Source: Dunaliella salina (lineage: Eukaryota; Chlorophyta; Chlorophyceae; Chlamydomonadales; Dunaliellaceae). Taken from it: a stretch of 12,855 bases of DNA. The notes under the pieces were generated by a model, which saw only the letters and a list, made by a program, of their open reading frames with translations, made no database searches and was not told where the DNA came from. This document shows positions 6,413 to 12,855 of this stretch, in pieces (positions within the stretch are counted from its first letter, which is position 1; every line of letters starts with the position of its first letter). The position numbers and the translations under genes were made by a program. The stretch covers positions 66,710-79,564 of the forward strand of contig MU069466.1 of NCBI GenBank assembly GCA_002284615.2. Reading direction: 5' to 3'.

Positions 6413-7732
6413 ATGATCAAGGATTCATACATACGCATCCTACCAAATCATATCCACACTGCCATGCAAAAATGGGCCCTCGTAACCCAGGAAAAAATGG
6501 CCTCTCCCCTAGACTACAACCCCTGCCACCTCAACTACTGGAGTGGACACCCTCGAGATAGGGTATTCGGAGCCATCCATAACAGCCTCTCATCCAAATT
6601 CTCAGGATTTTCAGTATGTCATCCAATTTACGATGACCATGTGATGTACCTTACTCTCAAACATGCTATTTTTCCTGCCATGCAACAAAGCCGCGCCACG
6701 GCAACCTTCATGTTCTTACCAAGCTGGGGAGGCCCTATGAGCAAAAATCCATACTCTAAACTCCTGAATGCCTACCCTCACTTCTGTTGCACGTTGGGAG
6801 CCATACCCTCAAAAAGACTCAGCTATGCCACTCCCCCCTTCTGGGTAAGCCAGGAAATTGTCCTCCCATGCCACTCCTGGAGCCTACAAATAATTGCTGT
6901 TTGGAATACCGCTGCAAGAATCCGCCTGAATGGGAACAACCCAAATTGGCTCACAGGCCTGAAAGAAGACATCCGTGAGGCAAGATGGCTGAAAAGAAAC
7001 GTTAGCAGTGACCCAATCCTCAATCCCAGACACCCAGAAATTGAGACTGGCTTTAATAAACTCAAAAAGCTACCTTCTGCCTACCAACAAACCCCTCAGA
7101 ATACCACTCAGAGCCAACAAACTCTTTCACCACTCACATCCTCCAGCCCTCATCTGGAACGCAAAGTTGAAAACTGGAGAGAGTGGGCATACACAGACGG
7201 CAGCTGTCATGTACACAAGGGTAAACAAGTGATTGGTGCAGGGGTCTACCACCCCGCTAGTGACAGCACCAATCATGTCCAACCAAATGGAGCAGGAATC
7301 ACTCACACCATCACCAGAGCCGAATTGGCGGCAATAGCAGCTGCCATTCTCCTAGGATATCGTTGTATTGCCACCAACAGCCTTTGCTCTTTAGAACAGA
7401 TCAGAAAGCAAATACTCTACCCAGAACATCATNACCAGCATGTCCAAGGCCACATCCTNAAGNTAATCATGCAGCTCGTATGCAACTCACCTACCCCTAT
7501 TCATTTNTTTAAGGTTAAATCTCATGCTGGAATTGCCGGCAACGAATGCGCAGATGCCATTGCCAAGCATCAGGNCATTCAGAATGACGACACCCTTGCA
7601 GACATAACCTTCCCATGTGCAACCCTTGAAGGCAATCCTTTTCATGACACCACCTGGCTTGCCTTTGAGGAAACATCGAAACATCCTGCACCCATGCAAA
7701 TTCTTCTAGACGCCTTAACCCACCTGCCGTAA
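6413..7732 (+). pseudogene. retroelement ORF: PCIF1-like methyltransferase region + RNase H
   Basis: 439 codons. Residues about 15-110 follow the PCIF1 (cap m6Am methyltransferase) layout: an E-x2-ASPL-x8-Y-x-S-x4-D-x2-FGA run (FGA at residues 52-54), then a position equivalent to the catalytic NPPF read here as CHPI (69-72), then the strand FMFLPSW (about 99-105). The substrate-binding Asn and first Pro are lost, so this copy should be inactive as a methyltransferase. Residues about 258-390 are RNase H: YTDGS (Asp262), RAEL (Glu304), ATNS where Asp is expected (Asn322) and HAGIAGNECAD (Asp381). With one of the four metal-binding acidic residues replaced, RNase H is also probably dead. The frame ends at TAA 7730-7732 because of a frameshift; the protein continues in frame 1. 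Five codons contain N. RNase H is a firm call; the methyltransferase is probable. Confidence 0.7.
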
Positions 7733-7938
7733 AGCTGAAACACTTCTCCAACCTCCATGATGCTTTACGGAAGCACATGCACTCAAAACACAAACTTGGA
7801 AAGGCCAATACCAACACAGGGTACTACTCCTTCTACCAAAGTCTACTCCCCAACATCCACAAAAATATCAGTAATGCCTTCTGGACTATGCCAACACTCT
7901 CTTTCAAAATGAGGCAAAACATTTTTAAATACCGTACA
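7733..7938 (+). pseudogene. retroelement linker segment in a shifted frame
   Basis: Coding continues in another plus frame (codons at 7729, 7732 and so on) from about GCCGTAAAGCTG to 7938. The peptide (AVKLKHFSNLHDALRKHMHS at its start, NIFKYRT at its end) is basic and helical, as expected between RNase H and the zinc knuckle. Two frameshifts bound it. The right one is best explained by loss of one base in a Gly codon at 7939-7940, since TLFNQKHAVRF follows directly in frame 3. The left one is near 7720-7732. No separate function is assigned. Confidence 0.55.
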
Positions 7939-7940
7939 GT

Positions 7941-8816
7941 ACCCTTTTCAATCAAAAGCACGCGGTGCGCTTCAAAATTTCCACCAGCCTGCAATGCCCC
8001 CTCTGTGGGGAATTTGACAGTGCCCTTCACATCTTGTCAGGATGCAAAAATTCAACCATGTCTGGTATGGTAACTGAGAGACATAATATTGCCAGCAGAA
8101 TCCTCCTAAAAGCCATCAGCAAAGGCCCTCTTGGGGCAGGTATTGCCTCCATGGACACTGGCAGTGCAGACCGTCTTGCCTTGCAAGATCTACAGATCCC
8201 AGAACATGCTACCAATAGGACCCTCCCTAAATATATTTTCCCACGCCGCTTCCCTAATAAGGATAGACTCACTTCCAGCCGGCCTGATGCTCTATTGGTT
8301 GTTCCTCTGAAAAGAGCGTCTAGGTTGAATCCTCGTTATGGATTGAGAAGTGCAGGGGGGCGCGGGGGAAACAGGGAGGACTCAGCGCCAGCCACAGCCA
8401 CTCCACCCACATCCAAGGCTCGTGACCCCAGNCAGCTCCATCCAGATCAGAGACATATCCACCTTGTAGAAGTCAAGTACTGTGAGGACACGCGGCCCAA
8501 CAGCCAGCTTGAGGCCTCCAAGCAGCAGCACCGCGCCCTTTGTCGTCATCTCTCTGGGGCCTCAGCTCAAGTCACACTCCATACAATCCTTTTAGGCGTG
8601 GGAGCAGTCATCTACACCCCGCACACATTAGGGCCTCTTAAGGAGCTTGGTCTTGACACTTTCAAGGCCACCAAGCTTGCTCGGAAGCTTCATGCTCATT
8701 CTGTCCTGTATGCTTACAAACTTGCTAGCACCAGACGCGCTCTTGAGAAAAACTCTTTCAACTTTCAACAAGATCAGGCACGGGCTACTGCCAGTAACCC
8801 ACCTGATCCCCACTGA
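7941..8816 (+). pseudogene. retroelement C-terminus: CCHC zinc knuckle + PD-(D/E)XK-like nuclease
   Basis: The frame is open from about 7935 to TGA 8814-8816. A C-x2-C-x7-H-x4-C knuckle (CPLCGEFDSALHILSGC, 7995-8045) matches the C-terminal zinc motif of LINE proteins. Downstream, RPDA (Asp at 8286-8288) and VEVK (Glu 8469-8471, Lys 8475-8477) fit the PD...(D/E)XK pattern of restriction-like endonucleases. They are separated by a long Gly/Arg/Pro-rich insert. After it come a conserved-looking block (LHTILLGVGAVIYTPHTL), an Ala/Lys/Leu-rich helical block and the end NPPDPH. In R2-like elements such a nuclease makes the target-site nick that primes reverse transcription. The order knuckle then nuclease agrees with that. 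This segment is unbroken, apart from one N at 8432, but it lacks its own N-terminus. A second, more decayed copy is at 11886-12350. Confidence 0.6.
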
Positions 8817-8830
8817 CTTCTTGCTTCTGC

Positions 8831-8943
8831 TTTCTCTTGGTGAAGCGGATACACGGTGCCTCGGCCCTAGGTATCCTCTTTTCCTTAATTGATGTGGGGA
8901 GTGTTTTCACTGCCTGCGTAGTTTTTCTTTTCTTTTCTACATA
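8831..8943 (+). repeat. 3' tail of retroelement with hairpin module, copy 2
   Basis: Starts just after the stop codon. The hairpin at 8894-8917 (GTGGG G AGTG, loop TTTT, CACT G CCTGC) is followed by TTTTTCTTTTCTTTTCTACATAG. By hand, 8831-8936 matches the minus strand of 11533-11638 with about 7 mismatches in 106 positions, much closer than to the other copies. It marks the 3' end of the element. Confidence 0.8.
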
Positions 8944-8976
8944 GGCATTTGACCTTCAGCCAGACAATTTGCCTGC

Positions 8977-9284
8977 TCAGGAGATTCCAGCCACAGAAAA
9001 AATGTCCATGAGATCAGAAATAAAACGATAAGTCTCATTCGTTTGTGTCTGCAAGAAATGGAAGTCATCCTCAGAACTAGCCTGAGTGTAATAGAAAGCG
9101 CCTGACTCTTCCTTAGAAATTCTGTGAGTGGAGGGGAAATCAGGGAACAGTTGTGCAGAAGTCCTTCGAAGCGAACACGTAGGATCACAAGAACAAAGGA
9201 ACAAAGCATGATTTTCATATTGTAGTCCTCCTTGGTCACATTCATCACCTTCAGAAGTGTGCTCCTGCCAAAGTGAAGTCTCAA
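8977..9284 (-). CDS. probable terminal exon of unknown protein
   Basis: Minus strand, entered after an acceptor CACCCTAAGAG (AG at 9286-9285), running about 102 codons to TGA at 8979-8977. The peptide is acidic and compositionally normal (starts ETSLWQEHTSEGDECDQGG, contains SKEESGAFYYTQASSEDDF, ends RFISDLMDIFSVAGIS). Overlapping frames instead give Leu/Ile/Arg/Ser-rich shadow-type peptides, so this frame is the best coding candidate. It joins in phase (a split GTT codon) to the exon ending at 9362 across a 77-nt intron. I do not recognise the family and see no catalytic motif, signal or membrane segment. The stop lies only about 35 bp beyond the retroelement tail, so the two converge tail to tail. 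Confidence 0.42.
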
Positions 9285-9361
9285 CTCTTAGGGTGTGTGC
9301 ATGTAATCAAAAACGCGCTATGTTTCTCAATGTGTGCTTGCCTAAATCAATATACAAATAC

Positions 9362-9569
9362 CCAGGGACAGAAAAGGGCTGTCATGCTCAATCACTGTCA
9401 TTACACTTTTAATGTTCTCAAAGCAGGCAACACACCATGAAATGGTTTTACGTCCAGAGTCGGCAAAAGCCATCCGACAAGGGACAGGTTCACTCGAGCT
9501 GAGGGCTTGGGGTGCGAGTGGACTGCTACTCTGCTTGCTCTCCATGCTGCTGCTTAGCTGTTCTTGGAC
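9362..9569 (-). CDS. probable internal exon of the same unknown minus-strand gene
   Basis: Minus strand, from an acceptor-like CTCTACAAG (AG at 9571-9570) to the donor G|GTATTT at 9361. The 208 bases are open: a Ser/Gln-rich start (VQEQLSSSMESKQSSSPL), then a region that looks folded (RMAFADSGRKTISW, then CVACFENIKSVMTVIEH). The length leaves phase 1, which fits the next exon, and it starts in phase 0, which fits the exon ending at 9800 across a 230-nt intron. An alternative acceptor (GTGCTGCAG, AG at 9590-9589) exists but is out of phase with that upstream exon. The family is unknown. The two Cys in WCVAC do not form a recognised metal site on their own. Confidence 0.38.
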
Positions 9570-9799
9570 CTTGTAGAGTGCTGGCTGGCTGCAGCACACA
9601 GAGAATTCTTGGGGCAGACACAGCAGGTGTGGACCAGCTTCACCAGGTTAGCGTTACATCAGGGACAGGGCACCCATGGCACAAGGCCAGGGATAACAGA
9701 AACGGAGCCAAACCTCAAGGAAAGGAGGAACAGAAGGTAAAATAAGAGAGAGAACCCAGTAAAACAACCCCACTTAAATACAGGTCACACATCACACAC

Positions 9800-9997
9800 T
9801 TGTTTGAACCATGCTTCAGCAATGCCACTAATTTGATATGACAGGGCGCTCCATGAGCAGACAGGTTTCAATGGAAAAGCCACCCAATGGTGATGCTCGG
9901 CTAATTTGTTTACATGCTCATTGTGCTCTGTCAAGGCTCCAGCATTCCATACACCTCGTAGCTCATTCTCATTGTTGGCAAAAGTAAGCATGTAAAA
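9800..9997 (-). CDS. possible upstream exon of the same unknown minus-strand gene
   Basis: Minus strand, from an acceptor-like CCTTTCATAG (AG at 9999-9998) to a CAA|GTGTGT donor at 9799. It has 66 open codons with a balanced, His-rich composition (FYMLTFANNENELRGVWNAG near the start, EHHHWVAFPLKP in the middle, SGIAEAWFKQ at the end). It ends in phase 0 and joins in frame to the exon at 9569. GTGTGT is an acceptable but not ideal donor. No further upstream exon could be linked with confidence. Minus-strand open stretches at about 10190-10490, one ending near a good GTATGT donor at 10249-10244, are possible but ambiguous between frames. Confidence 0.33.
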
Positions 9998-9999
9998 CT

Positions 10000-10765
10000 A
10001 TGAAAGGTAGCTTTGAGCTGGAACATGCTACACCTCTTCAAATTAGTTCTCAGTGCAGCAGAGCGATGGTGCACCCATTTCCTTCTGTCTGAACCAGCAT
10101 GGTAGGTTCACTGGAGGCTACTGGTGACATCTTCCAGAACAAAGAGCAGTTTGACCAGCTGCTTGACGGGAATCATTCAGTGTTCACCATTCCTTGGTGT
10201 GGCCACAGCTGCCTGGCTGCTTTGGGGGGGTACAACTCAATGCACATACCCAGATTGTGCTGTCCACTGTTTCTATTGAGTACTGCGTCAACGTGAGGAG
10301 GCATGAGAGTGGCTGTGGCCTCGGCTTGGGCCACAGCGGTGCCAATGGGCAGGTTGGGAGGCAGGTGGAGGACCATACGCAAATGGGTCAGGCAGTTGAG
10401 ATGCGCATGGCAGAGGAAACAGAAAAAAGTATATATTGATAATGCCAACGGTTTCAAGCTTAAAGGTGCAGCACAGTGAACTTGTCAATGTTGCAAAAAG
10501 CTACGTTGGTCTGGGAGTTGCAGCTACCGACCACGAGTAGAATTCATTGGAAATGACATTGCATACATATGTTTGTGAGCACTGTGTTTCAGGTTTTCCA
10601 GGTTTTACATCCAGAAGCCATCAGTCAAAACGCATGACTGCTAGGCTATCACGTGAAATAGTAGTAATGGAAGGTCCAAAGTTCGTAGACAAGGGCGAAA
10701 GGGTAAAAGGGTGAAGGTGAACACTGTGTTTCATGGCAGCCATCATGATGCACTGGTGTACACAG
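10000..10765. other. no confident gene; possible further minus-strand exons
   Basis: Three overlapping frames are open on the minus strand between about 10170 and 10490, including one rich in Pro/Ala/His. A GTATGT donor lies on the minus strand at 10249-10244. I could not choose a frame or link it to the exon at 9997, so no exon is called. The region 10500-10765 holds nothing I can support. Confidence 0.35.
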
Positions 10766-10851
10766 TCTCCTATTCCTTAAATGATGTAGAGAGAGTTTCT
10801 CTGCCTACGAAGTTTTTCTTTTCTTCCTTTTCTCTCTTTTTACACTGTCAG
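10766..10851 (+). repeat. hairpin + pyrimidine tract + CAG module, copy 3
   Basis: TATTCCTTAAATGATG precedes a hairpin at 10786-10808 (GTAG..GAGAG, loop TTT, CTCT G CCTAC, same G-G mismatch). A long TTTTTCTTTTCTTCC-type tract and TACACTGTCAG (AG at 10850-10851) follow. It is homologous to the retroelement tail, with part of the upstream tail deleted. It lies about 70 bp before a reverse-transcriptase fragment. Confidence 0.75.
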
Positions 10852-10921
10852 GGATGATGTTCCTCAGCTTCTCACTGCAGCTGGCAGCTAACCCCACAGC
10901 TTAGGCATTTGATGTTGAACG

Positions 10922-11353
10922 GTGTCAAGGGGCTCAGAGATGTATTTTTGGAACGGAGCTCTCCTTCGGGGGCGTAGCCCCCATAGTTTCTTTTCACGTT
11001 TGACTGGTTTGCCAACCATTTCGTCTCAACTGTGTAAAACCTTTGACAGTAGGTTTATCCGGGCACACGAGCTCGAGCGAACACTGAAAGACAACGCTAT
11101 ACTTAGTTTCCGTTTTTCCTTCCTTTCTTGACCCTTTGATACTGTTGATAAAAGACTCCTAGGACTCCTCAAAGGAGAAGAAGCTTCTGATCCTTTCCTT
11201 GCCATTAAGGCTTTTTTGTCTAGCATGAGCAGGAGCGGGTGTCAGGGATCCACACAAAAAATTGATAGGACATCCACTACTTTTTTGGCCCTCCCGCAAG
11301 GCACCCACAGCTGCCCTGCATGTCCATTCACTGCCTTTCAAACCTCACCATGA
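10922..11353 (+). pseudogene. reverse transcriptase fragment (non-LTR type), decayed
   Basis: One plus-strand frame runs from 10922 to TGA 11351-11353, interrupted by a single in-frame TGA at 11129-11131. Directly after that stop comes PFDTVDKRLLGLL (FDTVD at 11135-11149), matching the second half of RT motif A in LINEs (AFDTVD followed by Leu residues). About 45 residues later LALPQGTHSCP (PQG at 11294-11302) matches RT motif B (GVPQG, then S-P). The spacing between the two is as expected for LINE RTs. The first motif A Asp is not evident, and no motif C (xxDD) was found downstream, so the copy is truncated and inactive. It probably comes from the same or a related family as the element at 6191-8940, because the same tail module lies just upstream. 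A GGGGGC/GCCCCC hairpin is at 10968-10982. Confidence 0.5.
10968..10982. repeat. short GC hairpin
   Basis: GGGGGC, loop GTA, GCCCCC: a perfect 6-bp stem with a 3-base loop inside the 5' part of the RT-fragment reading frame. No T-run follows. Significance unknown. Confidence 0.6.
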
Positions 11354-11528
11354 TGTGACTCATCTCTGGGAAATTGGGCTAATCTGTTAAATTTACTTTT
11401 CCCCTGCGTGGTGATTCATACAATGCCCTTAGCATTCTCTCAGGGTGACCGTGTAGTACATGCGCATTCTGTTCAATATCCCTAAAAACTTGTCATTACT
11501 ATGCGCGCAATTGAAAACAAACAATAGA
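11354..11528. other. no gene recognised
   Basis: A short stretch between the RT fragment and the inverted tail copy. No RT motif C and no exon signals were found on either strand. Confidence 0.35.
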
Positions 11529-11668
11529 AAGAAAGAAAAGAAAAACTACGCAGGCAGTGAAAATACCCCCCACATCAATTAAGGAAAAGGGGATACCTGG
11601 GGCCGAGGCACCGTGTAACCCCTTCACCAAGAGAAAACAATAACATGCCCACAGTCGGATCCTGGAGC
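11529..11668 (-). repeat. inverted copy of the retroelement 3' tail (copy 4)
   Basis: On the minus strand this reproduces the tail at 8831-8938: TCTCTTGGTGAAG, ACACGGTGCCTCGGCC, TTTTCCTTAATTGATG, the hairpin (plus coordinates 11550-11573) and TTTTTCTTTTCTTT. I count about 7 mismatches in 106 positions. Weaker similarity continues to about 11668 (GATCC..ACTG). It is in opposite orientation to all other retroelement pieces here. The pair with 8831-8938 forms a large inverted repeat spaced by about 2.6 kb. Confidence 0.85.
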
Positions 11669-11799
11669 CAGGTACTTCTTGCAATGCTTCATGTCCCATA
11701 TGCTCCATGTCCTTGAACAGGAGTCACTAAGTTACAAGATTCATTCATAATTTGTATCTCCCTTGGAATTGTGGAGCATAGGTCTAGCGGCTTTTTTGA

Positions 11800-11885
11800 G
11801 CTGCTGTGTCTCCTTCTCCTTGCTTGATGTAGGGAGAGCTTCTTCTGCCTACTTGGTTTCCTGTTTCTTCCTTCTCTGATAACAG
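11800..11885 (+). repeat. hairpin + pyrimidine tract + CAG module, copy 5
   Basis: CTCCTTCTCCTTGCTTGATG precedes the best-formed hairpin at 11829-11852 (GTAGG G AGA, loop GCTTCT, TCT G CCTAC). A pyrimidine-rich tract and GATAACAG (AG at 11884-11885) follow. Sequence homologous to the retroelement C-terminus begins at the very next bases. Confidence 0.75.
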
Positions 11886-12350
11886 GGCGTCGTAATAATG
11901 CTCGCAGAACCTTTCTCAAGTGTGAAAGCAAAACATGTAGTGAATGTCCCCTTAAAGCAGGCCTTGCCTGAATGGACATGAGCAGCGCTGCTTGCCTTGC
12001 TTTTACAAGACCTGCATATCCCTGATCGCCATCAATGTTGCACTGACTGTTCCAATGCCAAGGAAAAATTCCTTGTATCCAGTGAGAAACAGGGGCGGGT
12101 TGGGAGGCGGGGGCCTGAAGCCACCAAACATTGACACCATGACCTGTGACTGGCCATCTCTCAAAGGCCTGAGCTCCACTTCCTCACCATGCCATTTTGC
12201 ATATAGGCGCAAGTAGGGTCGTCTACACCCCTCACACATTGCTGCCCTTCAAAGAGCTTGGCCTTAGCACTAACAAGGCCACCGCGCCTATTGTAAAGCT
12301 TCATGCTCTTCTTGTCAAGCATGCTTACAAACTTGGGACGCGGCGAAGCA
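11886..12350 (+). pseudogene. second, degraded copy of the retroelement C-terminus
   Basis: Translation pieces match the C-terminal protein at 8080-8735 in order. RRNNARRTFLK then PLKAGLA, a stop, and MDMSSAACLAL correspond to RHNIASRILLK, PLGAGIAS and MDTGSADRLAL. LQDLHIPD (another frame) corresponds to LQDLQIPE. A Gly-rich piece corresponds to GLRSAGGRGG. VVYTPHTLLPFKELGL with KLHALLVKHAYKLGTRR corresponds to VIYTPHTLGPLKELGL with KLHAHSVLYAYKLASTRR. The RPD and VEVK motifs of the nuclease fall in a deleted stretch of roughly 190 bp. Frames change at least three times and there are internal stops, so nothing here is functional. It is clearly older than the copy at 6191-8940. The zinc knuckle is also absent, since homology starts just after it. 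Confidence 0.75.
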
Positions 12351-12687
12351 AGTGTTCAGAGGCGGAGGGTCTCAACATGGGACTGCAGAGCTCTGTGTTT
12401 AGCTCCCAATCTTAGTTGGCTCTCATAAAAGAGACAGGTCCTCAAAAAGAAAAGAAAAGTCAATGCAAGCCAGAGGCCGTGTGCATGGGAAGTACCCCTG
12501 ATTGAAAAGCTAAAGGTCTCACCAGATGGCCCTCTAAACATACACTAGACATAGCTAGCCTAGGAGAGAGCCAGAAACAGAGCTAATGAGGATCTGGTTC
12601 TTGCTGGTACGTTGCGGTGCATGCTTGAGACTCAGGGGTGGGTCTTGAGCTTGTTGAATATTGCCTGGCTGACGGTCGTGTCATAGG
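12351..12687. other. no gene recognised
   Basis: An AAAGAAAAGAAAAG tract near 12446 is the only notable string. No exon or RNA gene could be supported on either strand. Confidence 0.4.
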
Positions 12688-12744
12688 TCCCATTCTGGAG
12701 TCCAACCTGCTGGAGTAGACTCCCATTCTGGAGTCCAACCTGCT
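12688..12744. repeat. 33-bp direct repeat, two copies
   Basis: A 24-base block beginning TCCCATTCTGGAGTCC and ending CAACCTGCT is identical at 12688-12711 and 12721-12744, giving a 33-bp period with the intervening GGAGTAGAC. A minus-strand frame across it repeats SRLDSRMG. No coding evidence otherwise. Confidence 0.85.
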
Positions 12745-12855
12745 AAAGAGACTACTGCTAGCCATGCTATCAGTTCTATCTTCTATCATGATTTAGATAT
12801 TACCCACATAGATGATTGGAGAATATATGCAGACAACAAGAAAGAGCAACCAAAC
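12745..12855. other. no feature seen
   Basis: AT-rich sequence to the window end, with no gene, repeat or structured element that I can support. Confidence 0.4.

Larger units (their letters stand above)
6191..8940 (+). mobile_element. 5'-truncated, decayed RNase H/PD-(D/E)XK retroelement
   Basis: This is a single degraded element. Coding homology starts near 6194 and ends at TGA 8814-8816, followed by a 3' tail to about 8940. The order is a PCIF1-like methyltransferase region, RNase H, CCHC zinc knuckle, PD-(D/E)XK-like nuclease, stop, then hairpin tail. RNase H followed by a C-terminal zinc knuckle is typical of several non-LTR (LINE) clades. A restriction-like endonuclease after the knuckle is known from R2-like and Dualen/RandI-type elements. 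No reverse transcriptase is present in this copy, but a fragment of one lies at 10922-11353. Single ambiguous bases at 7433, 7459, 7463, 7507, 7575 and 8432 fit a multi-copy family that assembled imperfectly. Confidence 0.65.

Noticed and set aside
8814..8892. Peptide LSLGEADTRCLGPRYPLFLN after the stop, also readable in the inverted tail copy
   Set aside because: The shared peptide simply reflects nucleotide identity of two non-coding tails; it is in a different frame from the element protein.
8937..9284. 115-codon minus-strand frame overlapping the proposed terminal exon
   Set aside because: Leu/Ile/Arg/Ser-rich composition typical of an off-frame shadow. The overlapping frame with acidic residues and a phase-consistent splice is preferred.
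11689..11979. 96-codon minus-strand Arg/Ser-rich frame
   Set aside because: It is antisense to the tail module and the second retroelement copy, whose plus-strand homology is clear.
1..12855. tRNA or rRNA genes
   Set aside because: No T-arm-like GGTTCRANYCC with a matching acceptor stem and no conserved rRNA strings were found on either strand by eye.

Overview
This window looks like nuclear DNA of a eukaryote, probably a green alga or another member of the green lineage. Genes appear as short exons with GT..AG introns. The best-recognised exon is the C-terminus of a plant-type short-chain dehydrogenase. The rest is dominated by decayed retroelement pieces, a hAT-type MITE and many degenerate tandem repeats. 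The retroelement protein (PCIF1-like methyltransferase region, RNase H, zinc knuckle, PD-(D/E)XK-like nuclease) reminds me of repeats in large prasinophyte genomes, but no search was possible and the species is a guess. No tRNA, rRNA, CRISPR array or bacterial operon was seen.

Layout, left to right. 1-95: a 19-bp tandem repeat. 278-763: a 22-24-bp degenerate repeat running into two possible terminal exons of an unknown gene. 1430-1905: a TGCATGC-rich minisatellite. 1907-2291: a hAT-like MITE with 20-bp perfect inverted ends, inserted at the edge of that minisatellite. 2810-3165: a repeat of about 147 bp. 3672-3829: the last exon of an SDR gene. 3828-3943: a tandem duplication and a hairpin. 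4234-4753: a GC-rich block and weak hydrophobic ORFs. 5237-5534: three copies of a 104/105-bp repeat.

6100-8940 is the most informative part: a 5'-truncated, pseudogenised retroelement. Its translation runs through a PCIF1-like cap-methyltransferase-like region, an RNase H domain, a CCHC zinc knuckle and a PD-(D/E)XK-like nuclease. It is broken by one in-frame TAA and two frameshifts. Its 3' tail holds a hairpin followed by a pyrimidine tract. The same hairpin/pyrimidine/AG module recurs four more times (6111, 10786 and 11829 on plus; 11550-11573 on minus). Three of the plus copies lie just upstream of a retroelement coding fragment: the main body, a reverse-transcriptase fragment at 10922-11353, and a second degraded C-terminal copy at 11886-12350.

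8977-9997 on the minus strand holds a phase-consistent three-exon model for the C-terminal end of a protein I do not recognise. The two single-copy-looking loci (SDR end on plus, unknown gene end on minus) are thus separated and surrounded by repeat and retroelement sequence. I see no functional link between them.
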